A stretch of 64,000 nucleotides of DNA. Origin: an uncultured Kordiimonas sp. GTDB taxonomy: Bacteria; Pseudomonadota; Alphaproteobacteria; Sphingomonadales; Kordiimonadaceae. The notes beneath the pieces were generated by a model, which saw only the letters and a list, made by a program, of their open reading frames with translations, was not told where the DNA came from and made no database searches. A program made the translations under genes and the position numbers. This document shows positions 55,228-63,484 of the stretch, piece after piece. Where the stretch lies: positions 248,001 through 312,000 of the forward strand of contig CANLMI010000004.1 in the NCBI GenBank assembly GCA_947492375.1. Direction: 5' to 3'. Within the stretch, counting starts at the first letter, position 1, and each line of letters opens with the position of its first letter.

Positions 55228-55932
55228 ATGCAATACCGAAATATCGTTATATTAACTGGCGCAGGAATATCAGCTGAATCCGGCGTTGCTACATTCCGCG
55301 ATAATGGTGGATTATGGGAAAGTCACAGGATTGAAGAGGTAGCAACACCAGAAGCCTTTGCGGCTGACCCTATTCTTGTACACAATTTCTATAATATGCG
55401 GCGGGCGCAGCTTCCAACAGTTCAACCAAATGATGCCCATAAGGCCCTTGCAAGGCTTGAGCGTGAATTGAATGGTAAATGCACCATTATTACCCAGAAT
55501 GTTGATAACCTTCACGAGCGGGCTGGGTCAGAGAGCGTTATTCATATGCACGGCGAGTTATCTAAAATCAGGTGTGAAGCGTGTAAAAGCATTCATTTAT
55601 GGGAGATCGATTGTCTAACAGAAACACCGTGCCCAAATTGCGAGCAAGCTGCCCTGCGACCTCATATTGTTTGGTTCGGTGAAATGCCATTTTATATGGA
55701 TGATATATACGGTTTGCTAAGAAGTTGTGATGTATTTATATCTGTGGGCACCAGCGGCAATGTTTATCCGGCGGCGGGTTTTGTCAGCGAAGTCCGTCGA
55801 CTTGGGAATGCCCACACGGTTGAAGTGAACCTTGAACCAAGCGAGGGCACGAGTTTATTTGCAGAATGCCGTCACGGCAAAGCAGGTGACTTGTTACCCA
55901 AATTGGTTGATGAAATTCTCCGATTAAACTAA
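55228..55932 (+). CDS. cobB: NAD-dependent protein deacylase (sirtuin)
   Basis: Class-III sirtuin. From the ATG at 55228 (GAGG six bases before it) it has 234 residues. GAGISAESGVATFRD (about 11-25) binds NAD; QNVDNLHERAG and the catalytic His in IHMHGEL follow; the zinc site is CEACKS and CPNCE. FYNMRRAQL (about 54-62) has the Tyr and Arg that mark desuccinylases/demalonylases such as SIRT5 and CobB. The frame open to 55129 adds residues outside the family. It likely reverses lysine succinylation or acetylation on metabolic enzymes. Confidence 0.94.
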   Translation: MQYRNIVILTGAGISAESGVATFRDNGGLWESHRIEEVATPEAFAADPILVHNFYNMRRAQLPTVQPNDAHKALARLERELNGKCTIITQNVDNLHERAGSESVIHMHGELSKIRCEACKSIHLWEIDCLTETPCPNCEQAALRPHIVWFGEMPFYMDDIYGLLRSCDVFISVGTSGNVYPAAGFVSEVRRLGNAHTVEVNLEPSEGTSLFAECRHGKAGDLLPKLVDEILRLN

Positions 55933-55965
55933 AATTACGCCATATGCTTATATAAAGGAATAATA

Positions 55966-56256
55966 ATGAGCGATCAATTAACTGAACAGGAAATCAATCA
56001 GGCGCTAAGTAACCTTGCAGGCTGGGCGTATGTTACTGACGAGAAAGCAATTAAGAAGACATTTCTGTTCAAAAATTTCTCAGAAGCATGGGGTTTCATG
56101 AACCGTGTGGCGTTGCTTGCTGAAAAAATGGATCATCATCCTGAATGGTTTAATGTCTATAACCGTGTTGAAGTTACCATGACAACACATGATGAAGACG
56201 GGGTAACCCTTAAGGATGTCACAATGGCAACTGCTATGAATGGTTTTGCCGGTTAA
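55966..56256 (+). CDS. Pterin-4a-carbinolamine dehydratase
   Basis: A 96-residue PCD. The diagnostic segment [24 protein letters not shown] has the three His-centred residues of the active site (about residues 63-64 and 80), with LSNLAGW near the start. It recycles the carbinolamine form of tetrahydropterin after aromatic amino-acid hydroxylases; a phenylalanine hydroxylase gene is not in the window. It is 33 bases after cobB and is convergent with nudC, overlapping by four bases. Confidence 0.94.
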   Translation: MSDQLTEQEINQALSNLAGWAYVTDEKAIKKTFLFKNFSEAWGFMNRVALLAEKMDHHPEWFNVYNRVEVTMTTHDEDGVTLKDVTMATAMNGFAG

Positions 56257-57179
56257 TCATTCTCTATAAGCCAGTGTTCAAGCAATGAACGGGCAATCGC
56301 GATATCCGGCGGTAACATCAAGTCTGTTGCCTCGCCGGAGCGTGCTTTAAGAATTTCCGCACGCTCAAACCAGCGTAAATCTTCGAGTTCACCGTCATTG
56401 ATTTTTATATCAGTTGTTGTGGCATCTGCGATACAGCCAATCATCAGGCTCGATGGCCATGGCCACGGTTGGTTGTTGATATACCTTACGTTACTAACGT
56501 TGATGCTTGCTTCTTCATAAGTTTCGCGTGCAACGGCGGCTTCGATGGTTTCACCTGGTTCCATAAAGCCCGCGAGTGCCGAGAAAAAGTTTGGCGGAAA
56601 ATGTGGTCCGCGGCCCATTAAAACTTTATCGCCGTTTGTGACCAACATAATCACAACCGGGTCGGTTCTCGGAAAATGGCTGGTGTCGCACTCAGGGCAT
56701 TTCCGTTCGTACCCTGCTTTCACAATATCAGTTTTACAACCGCATTTGGCACAAAATCCATGGCTTTCATGCCATGCCAGCATTGATTTTGCTTGTGCAA
56801 TAGCGCCGAGCGATGGATGAGAAGCGCCTTGGGCTATATTGGTTAGTTTCATTGCGGTTGCGCGCACATCCCTAAATTTTGCACCTTCAAACATATCGTC
56901 AAACTCGTGCGGTGTACCATTTAGACTGGCGGCATATCGCATTTCACCTTCTTCAAGCCCTAAAAAGATTGTTTCATGAACTGGTAAAAATCTCAGACTT
57001 GAAGGAGAAATCCATTCAATATCGCCGATATCATTGCCTAAAATCTCTCCACTCGCAAACAAAAGGCACTTTGATGTCTCACTTCGTAAATGTGATCCCA
57101 ATATTTCAGGGTCAGTGCGAAGGTGGTCAGCACGGTCAAGTACATTTGTTGCAAAGGCTGGTGGGGGTAATGTTTTCAT
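56253..57179 (-). CDS. nudC: NAD+ diphosphatase / NADH pyrophosphatase NudC
   Basis: A 308-residue Nudix enzyme. The zinc ribbon is CAKCGCKTD and [14 protein letters not shown] (about 141-166). The Nudix box is [20 protein letters not shown] (about 202-221), matching GX5EX7REUXEE, and the NudC-specific Q.WPWPSSLM follows, which binds the NAD moiety. Enzymes of this group hydrolyse NAD(H) and remove NAD caps from RNA. It is convergent with the PCD gene and 130 bases before ffs. Confidence 0.95.
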   Translation of the reverse strand: MKTLPPPAFATNVLDRADHLRTDPEILGSHLRSETSKCLLFASGEILGNDIGDIEWISPSSLRFLPVHETIFLGLEEGEMRYAASLNGTPHEFDDMFEGAKFRDVRATAMKLTNIAQGASHPSLGAIAQAKSMLAWHESHGFCAKCGCKTDIVKAGYERKCPECDTSHFPRTDPVVIMLVTNGDKVLMGRGPHFPPNFFSALAGFMEPGETIEAAVARETYEEASINVSNVRYINNQPWPWPSSLMIGCIADATTTDIKINDGELEDLRWFERAEILKARSGEATDLMLPPDIAIARSLLEHWLIEND

Positions 57180-57260
57180 ATGTTTTTCGCTTTGATTATA
57201 TCCCTAGAACCTTAAGCCATTCCGGCTTTCAATCAAGATACAAGTTTTTCACAATCAATT

Positions 57261-57291
57261 TTGATGATTCCACTTGCAATATACGTATAAA
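57261..57291 (+). promoter_or_regulatory. Candidate promoter of the SRP RNA gene
   Basis: TTGATG at 57261-57266 and TATAAA at 57286-57291 with a 19-base spacer (18 if the -10 is GTATAA). Transcription would start near 57298-57302, just before the RNA. Confidence 0.45.
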
Positions 57292-57309
57292 AAAGCCATA
57301 TACCCGACC

Positions 57310-57400
57310 GGGAGAGCAGGCGGACAGGCCTCTCGCCAATCCGGTCAGGTCCGAAAGGAAGCAGCCGTAACGAGTCCGGTTTGGGTCGTTTTGTTCTCCC
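57310..57400 (+). ncRNA. ffs: Signal recognition particle RNA (4.5S-like, small)
   Basis: The universal SRP domain IV core GGTCAGGTCC-GAAA-GGAAGCAGCC is at about 57343-57366, with the GGAAGCAGCC asymmetric loop intact. The ends GGGAGA (57310) and TCTCCC (57400) pair to close the hairpin. The tetraloop is GAAA in place of GGAA, an allowed GNRA form. About 91 bases, the usual size in proteobacteria, and ffs immediately before dnaX is common in alphaproteobacteria. The exact ends are approximate. Confidence 0.93.
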
Positions 57401-57502
57401 ACCTTCCAGAAAATCAATTAATTCTTATTCAGCTCTGAAAAGTCTTTTCGCAGCCCTTTGATCCTGCTAGTCATATAAGCAAGTTTTAGGGAGCGATACT
57501 AT

Positions 57503-59311
57503 ATGGCTGAAGATCAAAATAATCAGGAATACCGGGTTCTTGCGCGAAAGTATCGCCCTGCTGATTTTGATAGCCTTATTGGTCAAGAAGCGATGGTTCA
57601 AACGCTTTCAAATGCGATTGATACCGGGCGCTTGGCTCATGCCTTTATTTTAACGGGTGTTCGCGGTGTTGGTAAAACGACAACAGCGCGTATTATCGCT
57701 AAAGCACTTAATTGTCTGAAAACGGATGGACCATCGATTAATCCTTGCGGCGAATGTGAGAATTGTAAGTCTATTGCCGAATCGCGCCATGTTGATGTTT
57801 TGGAAATGGATGCCGCCTCCAGAACCGGCGTTGACGATATCCGTGAAATTATTGAAAGCGTGCGGTACGCGCCTGTATCAGCGCGCTTTAAAATCTATAT
57901 TATCGATGAAGTGCATATGCTTTCAAAGTCGGCCTTTAATGCACTTCTTAAAACGCTTGAAGAGCCGCCAGCCCACGTCAAATTTATTTTTGCTACCACT
58001 GAAATTAGGAAACTGCCTGTAACGGTTTTATCACGCTGTCAACGATTTGACCTGAAGCGCGTAGAGGCCGAGACACTGATTGCGCACCTTGCAAAATTGG
58101 TTGCGAATGAGAATTGTGAAGCGGATGAAAGTGCCTTGAAACTTATTGCGCGCGCGGCTGAGGGCTCTGTTCGGGATAGTTTATCATTACTTGATCAGGC
58201 AATCGCACACGGCGCTGGTAAGGTCAGTGAAAATCAAGTTCGTGATATGCTTGGTCTCGCTGACCGCGCGCAAATTCTTGATCTGTTTGAACAGATTATG
58301 AAGGGCGATATCAAGGCTGCGATCACAACCTTGAGGGCGCAGTATGACAGGGGCGCAGATCCAAGTGTTGTTATTAATGATCTTCTTGAGGTTTCGCATT
58401 GGCTGACACGTTTGAAGGTTACGCCTGATACGGGTGTTGATACGCTTGTATCGGAAGCAGAGAAATCACAAGGCGGCGCTATGGCTGAAAAGCTTGGTAT
58501 GCCGCATTTAACACGCGCTTGGCAGATGCTTCTGAAAGGCCTTGGTGAAGTGCGGGTGGCACCAAGTCCAATTGCCGCTGCTGAAATGGTGCTTATCCGC
58601 CTTGCTTATGCTGCGAACGGCCCAAGCCCTGCTGATCTTGTTAAAAAGTTACAAGCGTCTGGCGCTGGGGTGCCTAGTGCTGCACCAGCCTCTAGTGGCG
58701 GTATGGGTAATGGAATGAGTGCACCAGCACCAAATGCGCAATTCAATCAGAGTTCACAACCAACAATGCAAAGCGGGAACGCGGCACCCACGGCACAAAG
58801 CCAAAGTGCGCAGGTGCTCGCCTTCAAGCAAAATGATGCCGGCGACCACGCTAAATACCCAATGCCTGTTACCTTTGAAAAAATGGTGGAAATGTTCAGG
58901 CAGGAACGCGAGGGTGTTTTGGCGGTTTCCCTAAAGGATCATGTGCGGCTTGTTGATTTTAAACCTGGTCAGTTGACGATTAACCCATCCAATCGGGCGC
59001 CGCAGGATTTGGTTATGCGGGTCAAAATGTGCCTAAAAGAATGGACAGGTGATGACTGGGTAATCGCCATTGAGAAAGAAGGCGGTGAAACTACAATCCG
59101 TGACAAGGAAATTGCCCGTGATAAGAAAATGCGGGACGAGGCGCTTGAGGAACCTATTGTTAAGGCATTGATGGAAACATTTGAAGGCATAGAATTGTTG
59201 GCAGTTCGTGAATTTTTGGATGCGGGTGATGATATGATGATGGCGTTACCTACCGAAGTGCAAGATAATGAAGTTGCCGGGAGCGGTGATACTGGCGATT
59301 TTGATTTTTAG
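57503..59311 (+). CDS. dnaX: DNA polymerase III subunit gamma/tau
   Basis: Clamp-loader ATPase, 602 residues. YRPADFDSLIGQEAMVQTL opens the AAA+ domain; Walker A is GVRGVGKTTTARII (about 52-65), the zinc module is CGECENC (about 85), Walker B/sensor are IIDEVHMLSKSAFNALLKTLEEPP (about 132-155) and SVRDSLSLLDQ the sensor-2 part. A Gly/Ala/Ser/Gln-rich linker (about 390-440) follows, then the tau C-terminal domain that binds the polymerase. I see no slippery A-run suggesting a programmed frameshift. It begins the dnaX-ybaB-...-recR run. Confidence 0.97.
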   Translation: MAEDQNNQEYRVLARKYRPADFDSLIGQEAMVQTLSNAIDTGRLAHAFILTGVRGVGKTTTARIIAKALNCLKTDGPSINPCGECENCKSIAESRHVDVLEMDAASRTGVDDIREIIESVRYAPVSARFKIYIIDEVHMLSKSAFNALLKTLEEPPAHVKFIFATTEIRKLPVTVLSRCQRFDLKRVEAETLIAHLAKLVANENCEADESALKLIARAAEGSVRDSLSLLDQAIAHGAGKVSENQVRDMLGLADRAQILDLFEQIMKGDIKAAITTLRAQYDRGADPSVVINDLLEVSHWLTRLKVTPDTGVDTLVSEAEKSQGGAMAEKLGMPHLTRAWQMLLKGLGEVRVAPSPIAAAEMVLIRLAYAANGPSPADLVKKLQASGAGVPSAAPASSGGMGNGMSAPAPNAQFNQSSQPTMQSGNAAPTAQSQSAQVLAFKQNDAGDHAKYPMPVTFEKMVEMFRQEREGVLAVSLKDHVRLVDFKPGQLTINPSNRAPQDLVMRVKMCLKEWTGDDWVIAIEKEGGETTIRDKEIARDKKMRDEALEEPIVKALMETFEGIELLAVREFLDAGDDMMMALPTEVQDNEVAGSGDTGDFDF

Positions 59312-59356
59312 AAGAGCTGAAAAAGATAAACTTAGACCATTGGTTTGGAGTGGAAG

Positions 59357-59680
59357 ATGAAAAACCTAAGTGAAATGATGAAAAAAGCGCAGGAAATGCA
59401 GTCCAAAATGGGTGAAATGCAGGCGCAAATGGATGATATGGACGTTGAGGGTGTGGCAGGTGCTGGCCTTGTAAAGGTCGTGCTATCGGGTAAGGGCGAT
59501 ATGAAATCGCTTTCAATTGACGATAGCTTGTTTTCAAGCGAAGACCGCGAAGTGCTTGAGGACTTGATTGTTGCTGCCCATACGCAGGCCAAAGCTCGTG
59601 CCGCAGACTTGATGCAGGAACAGATGAAAAACCTGACAGGTGGGATGCCACTTCCTGATGGATTTAAAATGCCGTTTTGA
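59357..59680 (+). CDS. YbaB/EbfC nucleoid-associated protein
   Basis: From the ATG at 59357, following GGAG, the protein has 107 residues: MKNLSEMMKKAQEMQSKMGE coiled helix, then GLVKVVLSGKGDMKSLSID strands and EVLEDLIVAAHTQAKARA helix, as in YbaB. The family binds DNA as a dimer with tweezer-like helices. Position between dnaX and recR is conserved in most bacteria. 25 bases to the next gene. Confidence 0.95.
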   Translation: MKNLSEMMKKAQEMQSKMGEMQAQMDDMDVEGVAGAGLVKVVLSGKGDMKSLSIDDSLFSSEDREVLEDLIVAAHTQAKARAADLMQEQMKNLTGGMPLPDGFKMPF

Positions 59681-59704
59681 TGATTTAACTTAGATGGGGG
59701 AGTT

Positions 59705-60361
59705 ATGGCGAATAATAGTGAACTGAATAGATTTGTTGAGCGATCACTTGAAAAGGGTTTAACAAAGGATGCAATCAGAGTAGTCTTAAGTTCGGCAAAA
59801 TGGGAATCGAAAGACATAGACCGAAGTCTGTCGAGTTATGCTGACATCGAATTCCCGCTTGCGGTTCCAGCGCCAAAATTTTCGTTGGCTGCGAGGGGTA
59901 CCGTTTTTTACCTGTTTCTTTTCACATTGTTATATGTGGTTAGTGTTGGGTTTATATTCTTAGCTTTTTATATTATCGAACTTTCTTTCCCTATACCTAC
60001 TGATTATAGCACTCCTGAATCTCTTCAAGGGAGTATTCGTTACTGGGTTTCTTGGTGCTTAGTTTTTACACCAGCTTATCTCTTCACTTCATGGCGTTCA
60101 ATTTTGCAAGATAGAAGCAATCCATCAGGTATAGTCTCAGCTGGGCGTCAGTGGTTAACTTATCTAACAATATTTGTTGCTGCTGTGACAGGATTGAGTG
60201 ATTTTGTAGTATTGATATACGGCGTTCTTGATGGAGAGTTAACAACTCGGTTCTTTTTAAAGATTGCTGTAGTTGCTGTCCTATCTTCTTCAATCATATG
60301 CTATTATTTATATGATATAAAACGGGCAGAAAACTCCGTAGGAGTTAATTGTGAAAGTTAA
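59705..60361 (+). CDS. DUF5671-like multi-pass membrane protein
   Basis: A 218-residue protein with a soluble N-terminal part (about 1-55), with ELNRFVERSLEKGLTKDAI, and four membrane helices (about 62-86, 113-130, 146-170 and 180-202). The layout of a helical binding module followed by ARGTVFYLFLFTLLY is that of DUF5671 proteins. Function unknown. It and the next gene are inserted between ybaB and recR, which are normally adjacent, and their third positions look more A/T-rich than those of the neighbours. GGGGGAG precedes the ATG. Confidence 0.72.
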   Translation: MANNSELNRFVERSLEKGLTKDAIRVVLSSAKWESKDIDRSLSSYADIEFPLAVPAPKFSLAARGTVFYLFLFTLLYVVSVGFIFLAFYIIELSFPIPTDYSTPESLQGSIRYWVSWCLVFTPAYLFTSWRSILQDRSNPSGIVSAGRQWLTYLTIFVAAVTGLSDFVVLIYGVLDGELTTRFFLKIAVVAVLSSSIICYYLYDIKRAENSVGVNCES

Positions 60362-60785
60362 ACCAAACCTTCTGTTCTTTGGGGTGGTAGTCATATTATT
60401 TGGAGCACTGATAATATGCGGAATCAGTATAATTGACAGTCCTACTACCGTACGGCAAAAGAAATTAGATGATGCACGTACGCGAAACCTCGCCCATATA
60501 TCGCGTCAAGTTCTACAATATTACCGTGATAATTCTAACCTTCCGGAAAGACTATCTGAAATTGTACCGGGAAATTCAAATTGGTTCTCGCTCTATGATC
60601 CGGAAACTAATGATCCATACGAATATGAAATAGTTGATAAATTGAGTTTCAGATTGTGCGGAAACTTCACGAGGGCGAGACAATTAACTGGTAAAAGTAT
60701 AATTTATTATTTGCCGGAAGAAACGCATATAGACTGGTCTCATATCGCAGGTAAACATTGTTTTTTAATTCCGGTTAAGTCATGA
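60351..60785 (+). CDS. Membrane-anchored hypothetical protein, partner of DUF5671 gene
   Basis: A 144-residue protein starting at GTG 60351 (TAGGAG seven bases before it), overlapping the previous gene by 11 bases, so the two are probably coupled. One N-terminal membrane helix (about 7-28) anchors a soluble part with LSEIVPGNSNWFSLYDPETNDPYEYEIVDKLSFRLCGNF. The phrase DPxTxxPYEYxxxxxxxxxLCxxF occurs in partners of DUF5671 genes elsewhere, as far as I recall. Two cysteines are in this part. No enzyme motif. Probably a periplasmic subunit of a two-protein membrane unit. Confidence 0.65.
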   Translation: MKVKPNLLFFGVVVILFGALIICGISIIDSPTTVRQKKLDDARTRNLAHISRQVLQYYRDNSNLPERLSEIVPGNSNWFSLYDPETNDPYEYEIVDKLSFRLCGNFTRARQLTGKSIIYYLPEETHIDWSHIAGKHCFLIPVKS

Positions 60786-60822
60786 ATGGCTTATAATATT
60801 TCGTTTTAAATAAGATTAAATA

Positions 60823-61428
60823 ATGCCCAAATCTCACGGTTCCGATATTGATGTTTTAATTCAGCTTTTGGCAAAATTGCCGGGGCTTGGGCCGCGGTCT
60901 GCACGCCGGTCAACCTTGCAGCTTTTGAAGAAGCGCGAGAGCGTGATGTTGCCTTTATCTGATGCGCTTAGGAATGTGGCTGATGCCATTCGGATTTGCT
61001 CTAAATGCAGTAATATCGATACATCTGATCCGTGCCATGTCTGTATTGATCCGCGCCGGGACCAGACAACAGTTTGTGTTGTTGAGGATGTCGCGGATCT
61101 ATGGGCGCTTGATCGCTCTGAAACATACCGGGGGCATTATCATGTTCTTGGTGGCACGTTATCAGCGCTTGATGGTGTTGGGCCTGATGATTTGAATATT
61201 GATAACTTGATCGCCCGTGTGGCATCCGGCGGCGTTAAAGAAGTTATTTTAGCGCTTAATGCAACGGTGGACGGTCAAACAACCAGCCATTATATCGCCG
61301 AGCGACTTGGTGATTTTGAGGTTAAAGTGACAGCGCTTGCACACGGTGTTCCGGTAGGGGGTGAGCTTGATTATCTTGATGATGGCACGCTTGCTGCTGC
61401 TCTGAAGGCACGCGGTGATGTGGTATAA
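60823..61428 (+). CDS. recR: Recombination protein RecR
   Basis: With RecO and RecF, loads RecA at single-strand gaps. The 201-residue protein has the N-terminal [11 protein letters not shown] helix-hairpin-helix (about 17-27), the zinc finger [16 protein letters not shown] (about 57-72), and the Toprim domain with [14 protein letters not shown] (about 87-100) and [18 protein letters not shown]. All conserved parts present. It closes the dnaX-ybaB-recR run and is followed 17 bases later by the GFA gene. Confidence 0.97.
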   Translation: MPKSHGSDIDVLIQLLAKLPGLGPRSARRSTLQLLKKRESVMLPLSDALRNVADAIRICSKCSNIDTSDPCHVCIDPRRDQTTVCVVEDVADLWALDRSETYRGHYHVLGGTLSALDGVGPDDLNIDNLIARVASGGVKEVILALNATVDGQTTSHYIAERLGDFEVKVTALAHGVPVGGELDYLDDGTLAAALKARGDVV

Positions 61429-61445
61429 CTGGAGGCAGCGGTACC

Positions 61446-61823
61446 GTGGATAAAGTTACACATAAAGGGGCATGCCACTGCGGTGCCGTGACCATTTTGG
61501 TTAAAACGCCAAGGGATATTGAAATTTTAAGGTGTTCATGCAGCATTTGCAGCATGTCGGGGCACTTACATTTGATCGTTGATGAAGCTGATTTTGAATT
61601 ATTGTCAGGAGAGAATAATCTGACAGAATATCGGTTTAATACCAAAACAGCACGGCACTTATTTTGTAAAACTTGCGGGGTTAAACCGTTTTATAAGCCG
61701 CGCAGTCATCCGGACGGCTGGTCGGTTAACTTAAATGTTTTGGATCAGACTAGTTTCCAAAACATTATCATAAAGGATTTCGACGGGGCGAATTGGGAAC
61801 AGAATATTAATCAGATCAGATAA
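61446..61823 (+). CDS. GFA-family protein (glutathione-dependent formaldehyde-activating-like)
   Basis: A 125-residue GFA/CENP-V domain protein. The zinc pattern is CHCG near residue 10 (GACHCGAV), CSCSICSMSG (about 31-40) and HLFCKTCGVKPFYKPRSHPDG (about 75-95). Members are small zinc proteins of varied or unknown function, the named one adding glutathione to formaldehyde. It starts at GTG 61446 with GGAGG about ten bases upstream, and follows recR closely. Confidence 0.88.
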   Translation: MDKVTHKGACHCGAVTILVKTPRDIEILRCSCSICSMSGHLHLIVDEADFELLSGENNLTEYRFNTKTARHLFCKTCGVKPFYKPRSHPDGWSVNLNVLDQTSFQNIIIKDFDGANWEQNINQIR

Positions 61824-61838
61824 CTATTCGGTTTCTTA

Positions 61839-62195
61839 TTAAGCGCAACTATTATTGTTTTGCCCGGTATTTTCCGCAATCTCATAAATAACTTCGCCGG
61901 TAGAGCGGAAAACACAGTGATTTGAAAAACTGTCGTAGCTACTTAAGTAAAATCTGCCGCAATATGTATGTTCATAATCAGTGATTCTTAGATTTAAATA
62001 ATGCCGATTAATGAAGGCCTCTTTGAGGTAATCGGGCATGCTATGATCATTACATTTAATTTGGCCCATTATAACAAGGCTGTGTAAATCTAAAAAGGTT
62101 GTGATGATTGCGCTCGAAGGAATAAAGCCGAGGCAAATAAGCTGCTTGCCACGGATGTCTTGCCATATTTCAAAAGTTTTCTTGTCTTCTGGCAC
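61839..62195 (-). CDS. Hypothetical protein, no family recognised
   Basis: A 118-residue product starting at GTG 62195 (GGAG nine bases upstream). No signal peptide; a moderately hydrophobic IPSSAIITTFLDLHSLVIMGQ segment near residues 25-45 is not a clear membrane helix. Contains several Cys and His (CNDHS, YEHTYCGRFY, NHCVF) but no motif I can name. It is convergent with the GFA gene and lies 127 bases from dapE. Coding potential is moderate: reasonable length for an isolated gene, but no family match. Confidence 0.5.
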   Translation of the reverse strand: MPEDKKTFEIWQDIRGKQLICLGFIPSSAIITTFLDLHSLVIMGQIKCNDHSMPDYLKEAFINRHYLNLRITDYEHTYCGRFYLSSYDSFSNHCVFRSTGEVIYEIAENTGQNNNSCA

Positions 62196-62322
62196 CTTAA
62201 AAGTCTCCAGACTATTTACTCAAGACTTTCATGACTATAACGGTAAAAGAAGACTTTTGAAACCCAAAATTGAATTAATCTATATTACTTTTTTACTTGG
62301 GCTATCACTTAGGCAAATAAAT

Positions 62323-63480
62323 CTACCCTGCTAAATCCTTTATAATATCTTGGTATATGTTAGTTAGCATTTCTATATCTGCGACAGCTACGTGTTCATC
62401 GACTTTATGCATGGTGGCTCCTACAAGGCCAAACTCTACAACGGGGCACATGTTTTTTATGAACCGCGCGTCGGATGTACCGCCTGTTGTTGACAATTCA
62501 GGTTTGCGGCCCGTTTGAGTTTCAACCGCCTGTGAAACGGCGTCAGACAATGCGCACACTGGTGTAAGAAAACTATCACCTGAAACCCACCAACTTATGT
62601 CATAAGGTGCCTCGGCGCGGTCCATACGACGGATCAATTCTGCTTGTAGCGTTTCAGGGGTGAACTCGTTATTAAACCGGATGTTGAAGCGCGCTTTGGC
62701 CTCTGCCGGAATGATATTATGGCTTTCATTACCCACATGCATGTCAACAATTTCTAGATTGGATGGCTGAAAATGCTCATTCCCATCGTCTAACGGCTCT
62801 TTATTTAATTCTGCCAGAACTTTCACAAGGTCTGGGATCGGGTTATGTGCCATATGGGGGTAGGCCACATGCCCTTGTGTACCGGTGCATTTTACATATC
62901 CGTGCATACTACCCCGGCGGCCAATTTTGATCATATCGCCCATTTCATTTGGGTTTGTAGGTTCACCTACGAGGCAATAGTCAATTTTTTCACCGCGTTC
63001 CTGCATCCATTCCAAAACCTTGATGGTTCCGTTGATGGCAGGGCCTTCTTCATCGCCTGTGATGAGAAGCGATATTGATCCGTTGATTTGATCAGCAGTA
63101 TCAAGTGTTCGAGCTATAGCAGAAACAAAGGCTGCAATCGCTGATTTCATATCGGAAGCGCCGCGGCCATATAGTTGACCGTCTTTTATTTCGGCAGCGA
63201 AAGGATCTGTGCTCCACAGCCCTTGTGCACCAACAGGGACAACGTCAGTATGACCAGCAAAGCAGAAATTAGGCGCGCTTGTACCTCTGCGGGCATATAG
63301 ATTAGCAACCGGTTCTGTACCCTTTTCCTCAAAAATCAACTTATGACACGTGAAACCCATTGGTTCCAACAAACTGGATAAGTAATCCAGAGTATCGCCT
63401 TGATCTGGTGTGACGCTTTCAAAACGGATAAGAGCGCGCGATAGCTCAATAGGGTCAAAGGCGATATTCGTATTGGTCAT
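62323..63480 (-). CDS. dapE: Succinyl-diaminopimelate desuccinylase
   Basis: Zinc enzyme of the succinylase branch of lysine/meso-diaminopimelate synthesis. The 385-residue M20 protein has FAGHTDVVPVG (His-x-Asp, about 73-83), LYGRGASDMKSAIAAF (about 108-123), TGDEEGPAINGT with the catalytic Glu (about 142-153), and GATMHKVDEHV (C-terminal His ligand, about 354-364). The start lies four bases after the dapD stop, so dapD and dapE are co-transcribed. DAP also feeds peptidoglycan. Confidence 0.96.
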   Translation of the reverse strand: MTNTNIAFDPIELSRALIRFESVTPDQGDTLDYLSSLLEPMGFTCHKLIFEEKGTEPVANLYARRGTSAPNFCFAGHTDVVPVGAQGLWSTDPFAAEIKDGQLYGRGASDMKSAIAAFVSAIARTLDTADQINGSISLLITGDEEGPAINGTIKVLEWMQERGEKIDYCLVGEPTNPNEMGDMIKIGRRGSMHGYVKCTGTQGHVAYPHMAHNPIPDLVKVLAELNKEPLDDGNEHFQPSNLEIVDMHVGNESHNIIPAEAKARFNIRFNNEFTPETLQAELIRRMDRAEAPYDISWWVSGDSFLTPVCALSDAVSQAVETQTGRKPELSTTGGTSDARFIKNMCPVVEFGLVGATMHKVDEHVAVADIEMLTNIYQDIIKDLAG

Positions 63481-63484
63481 TAAA

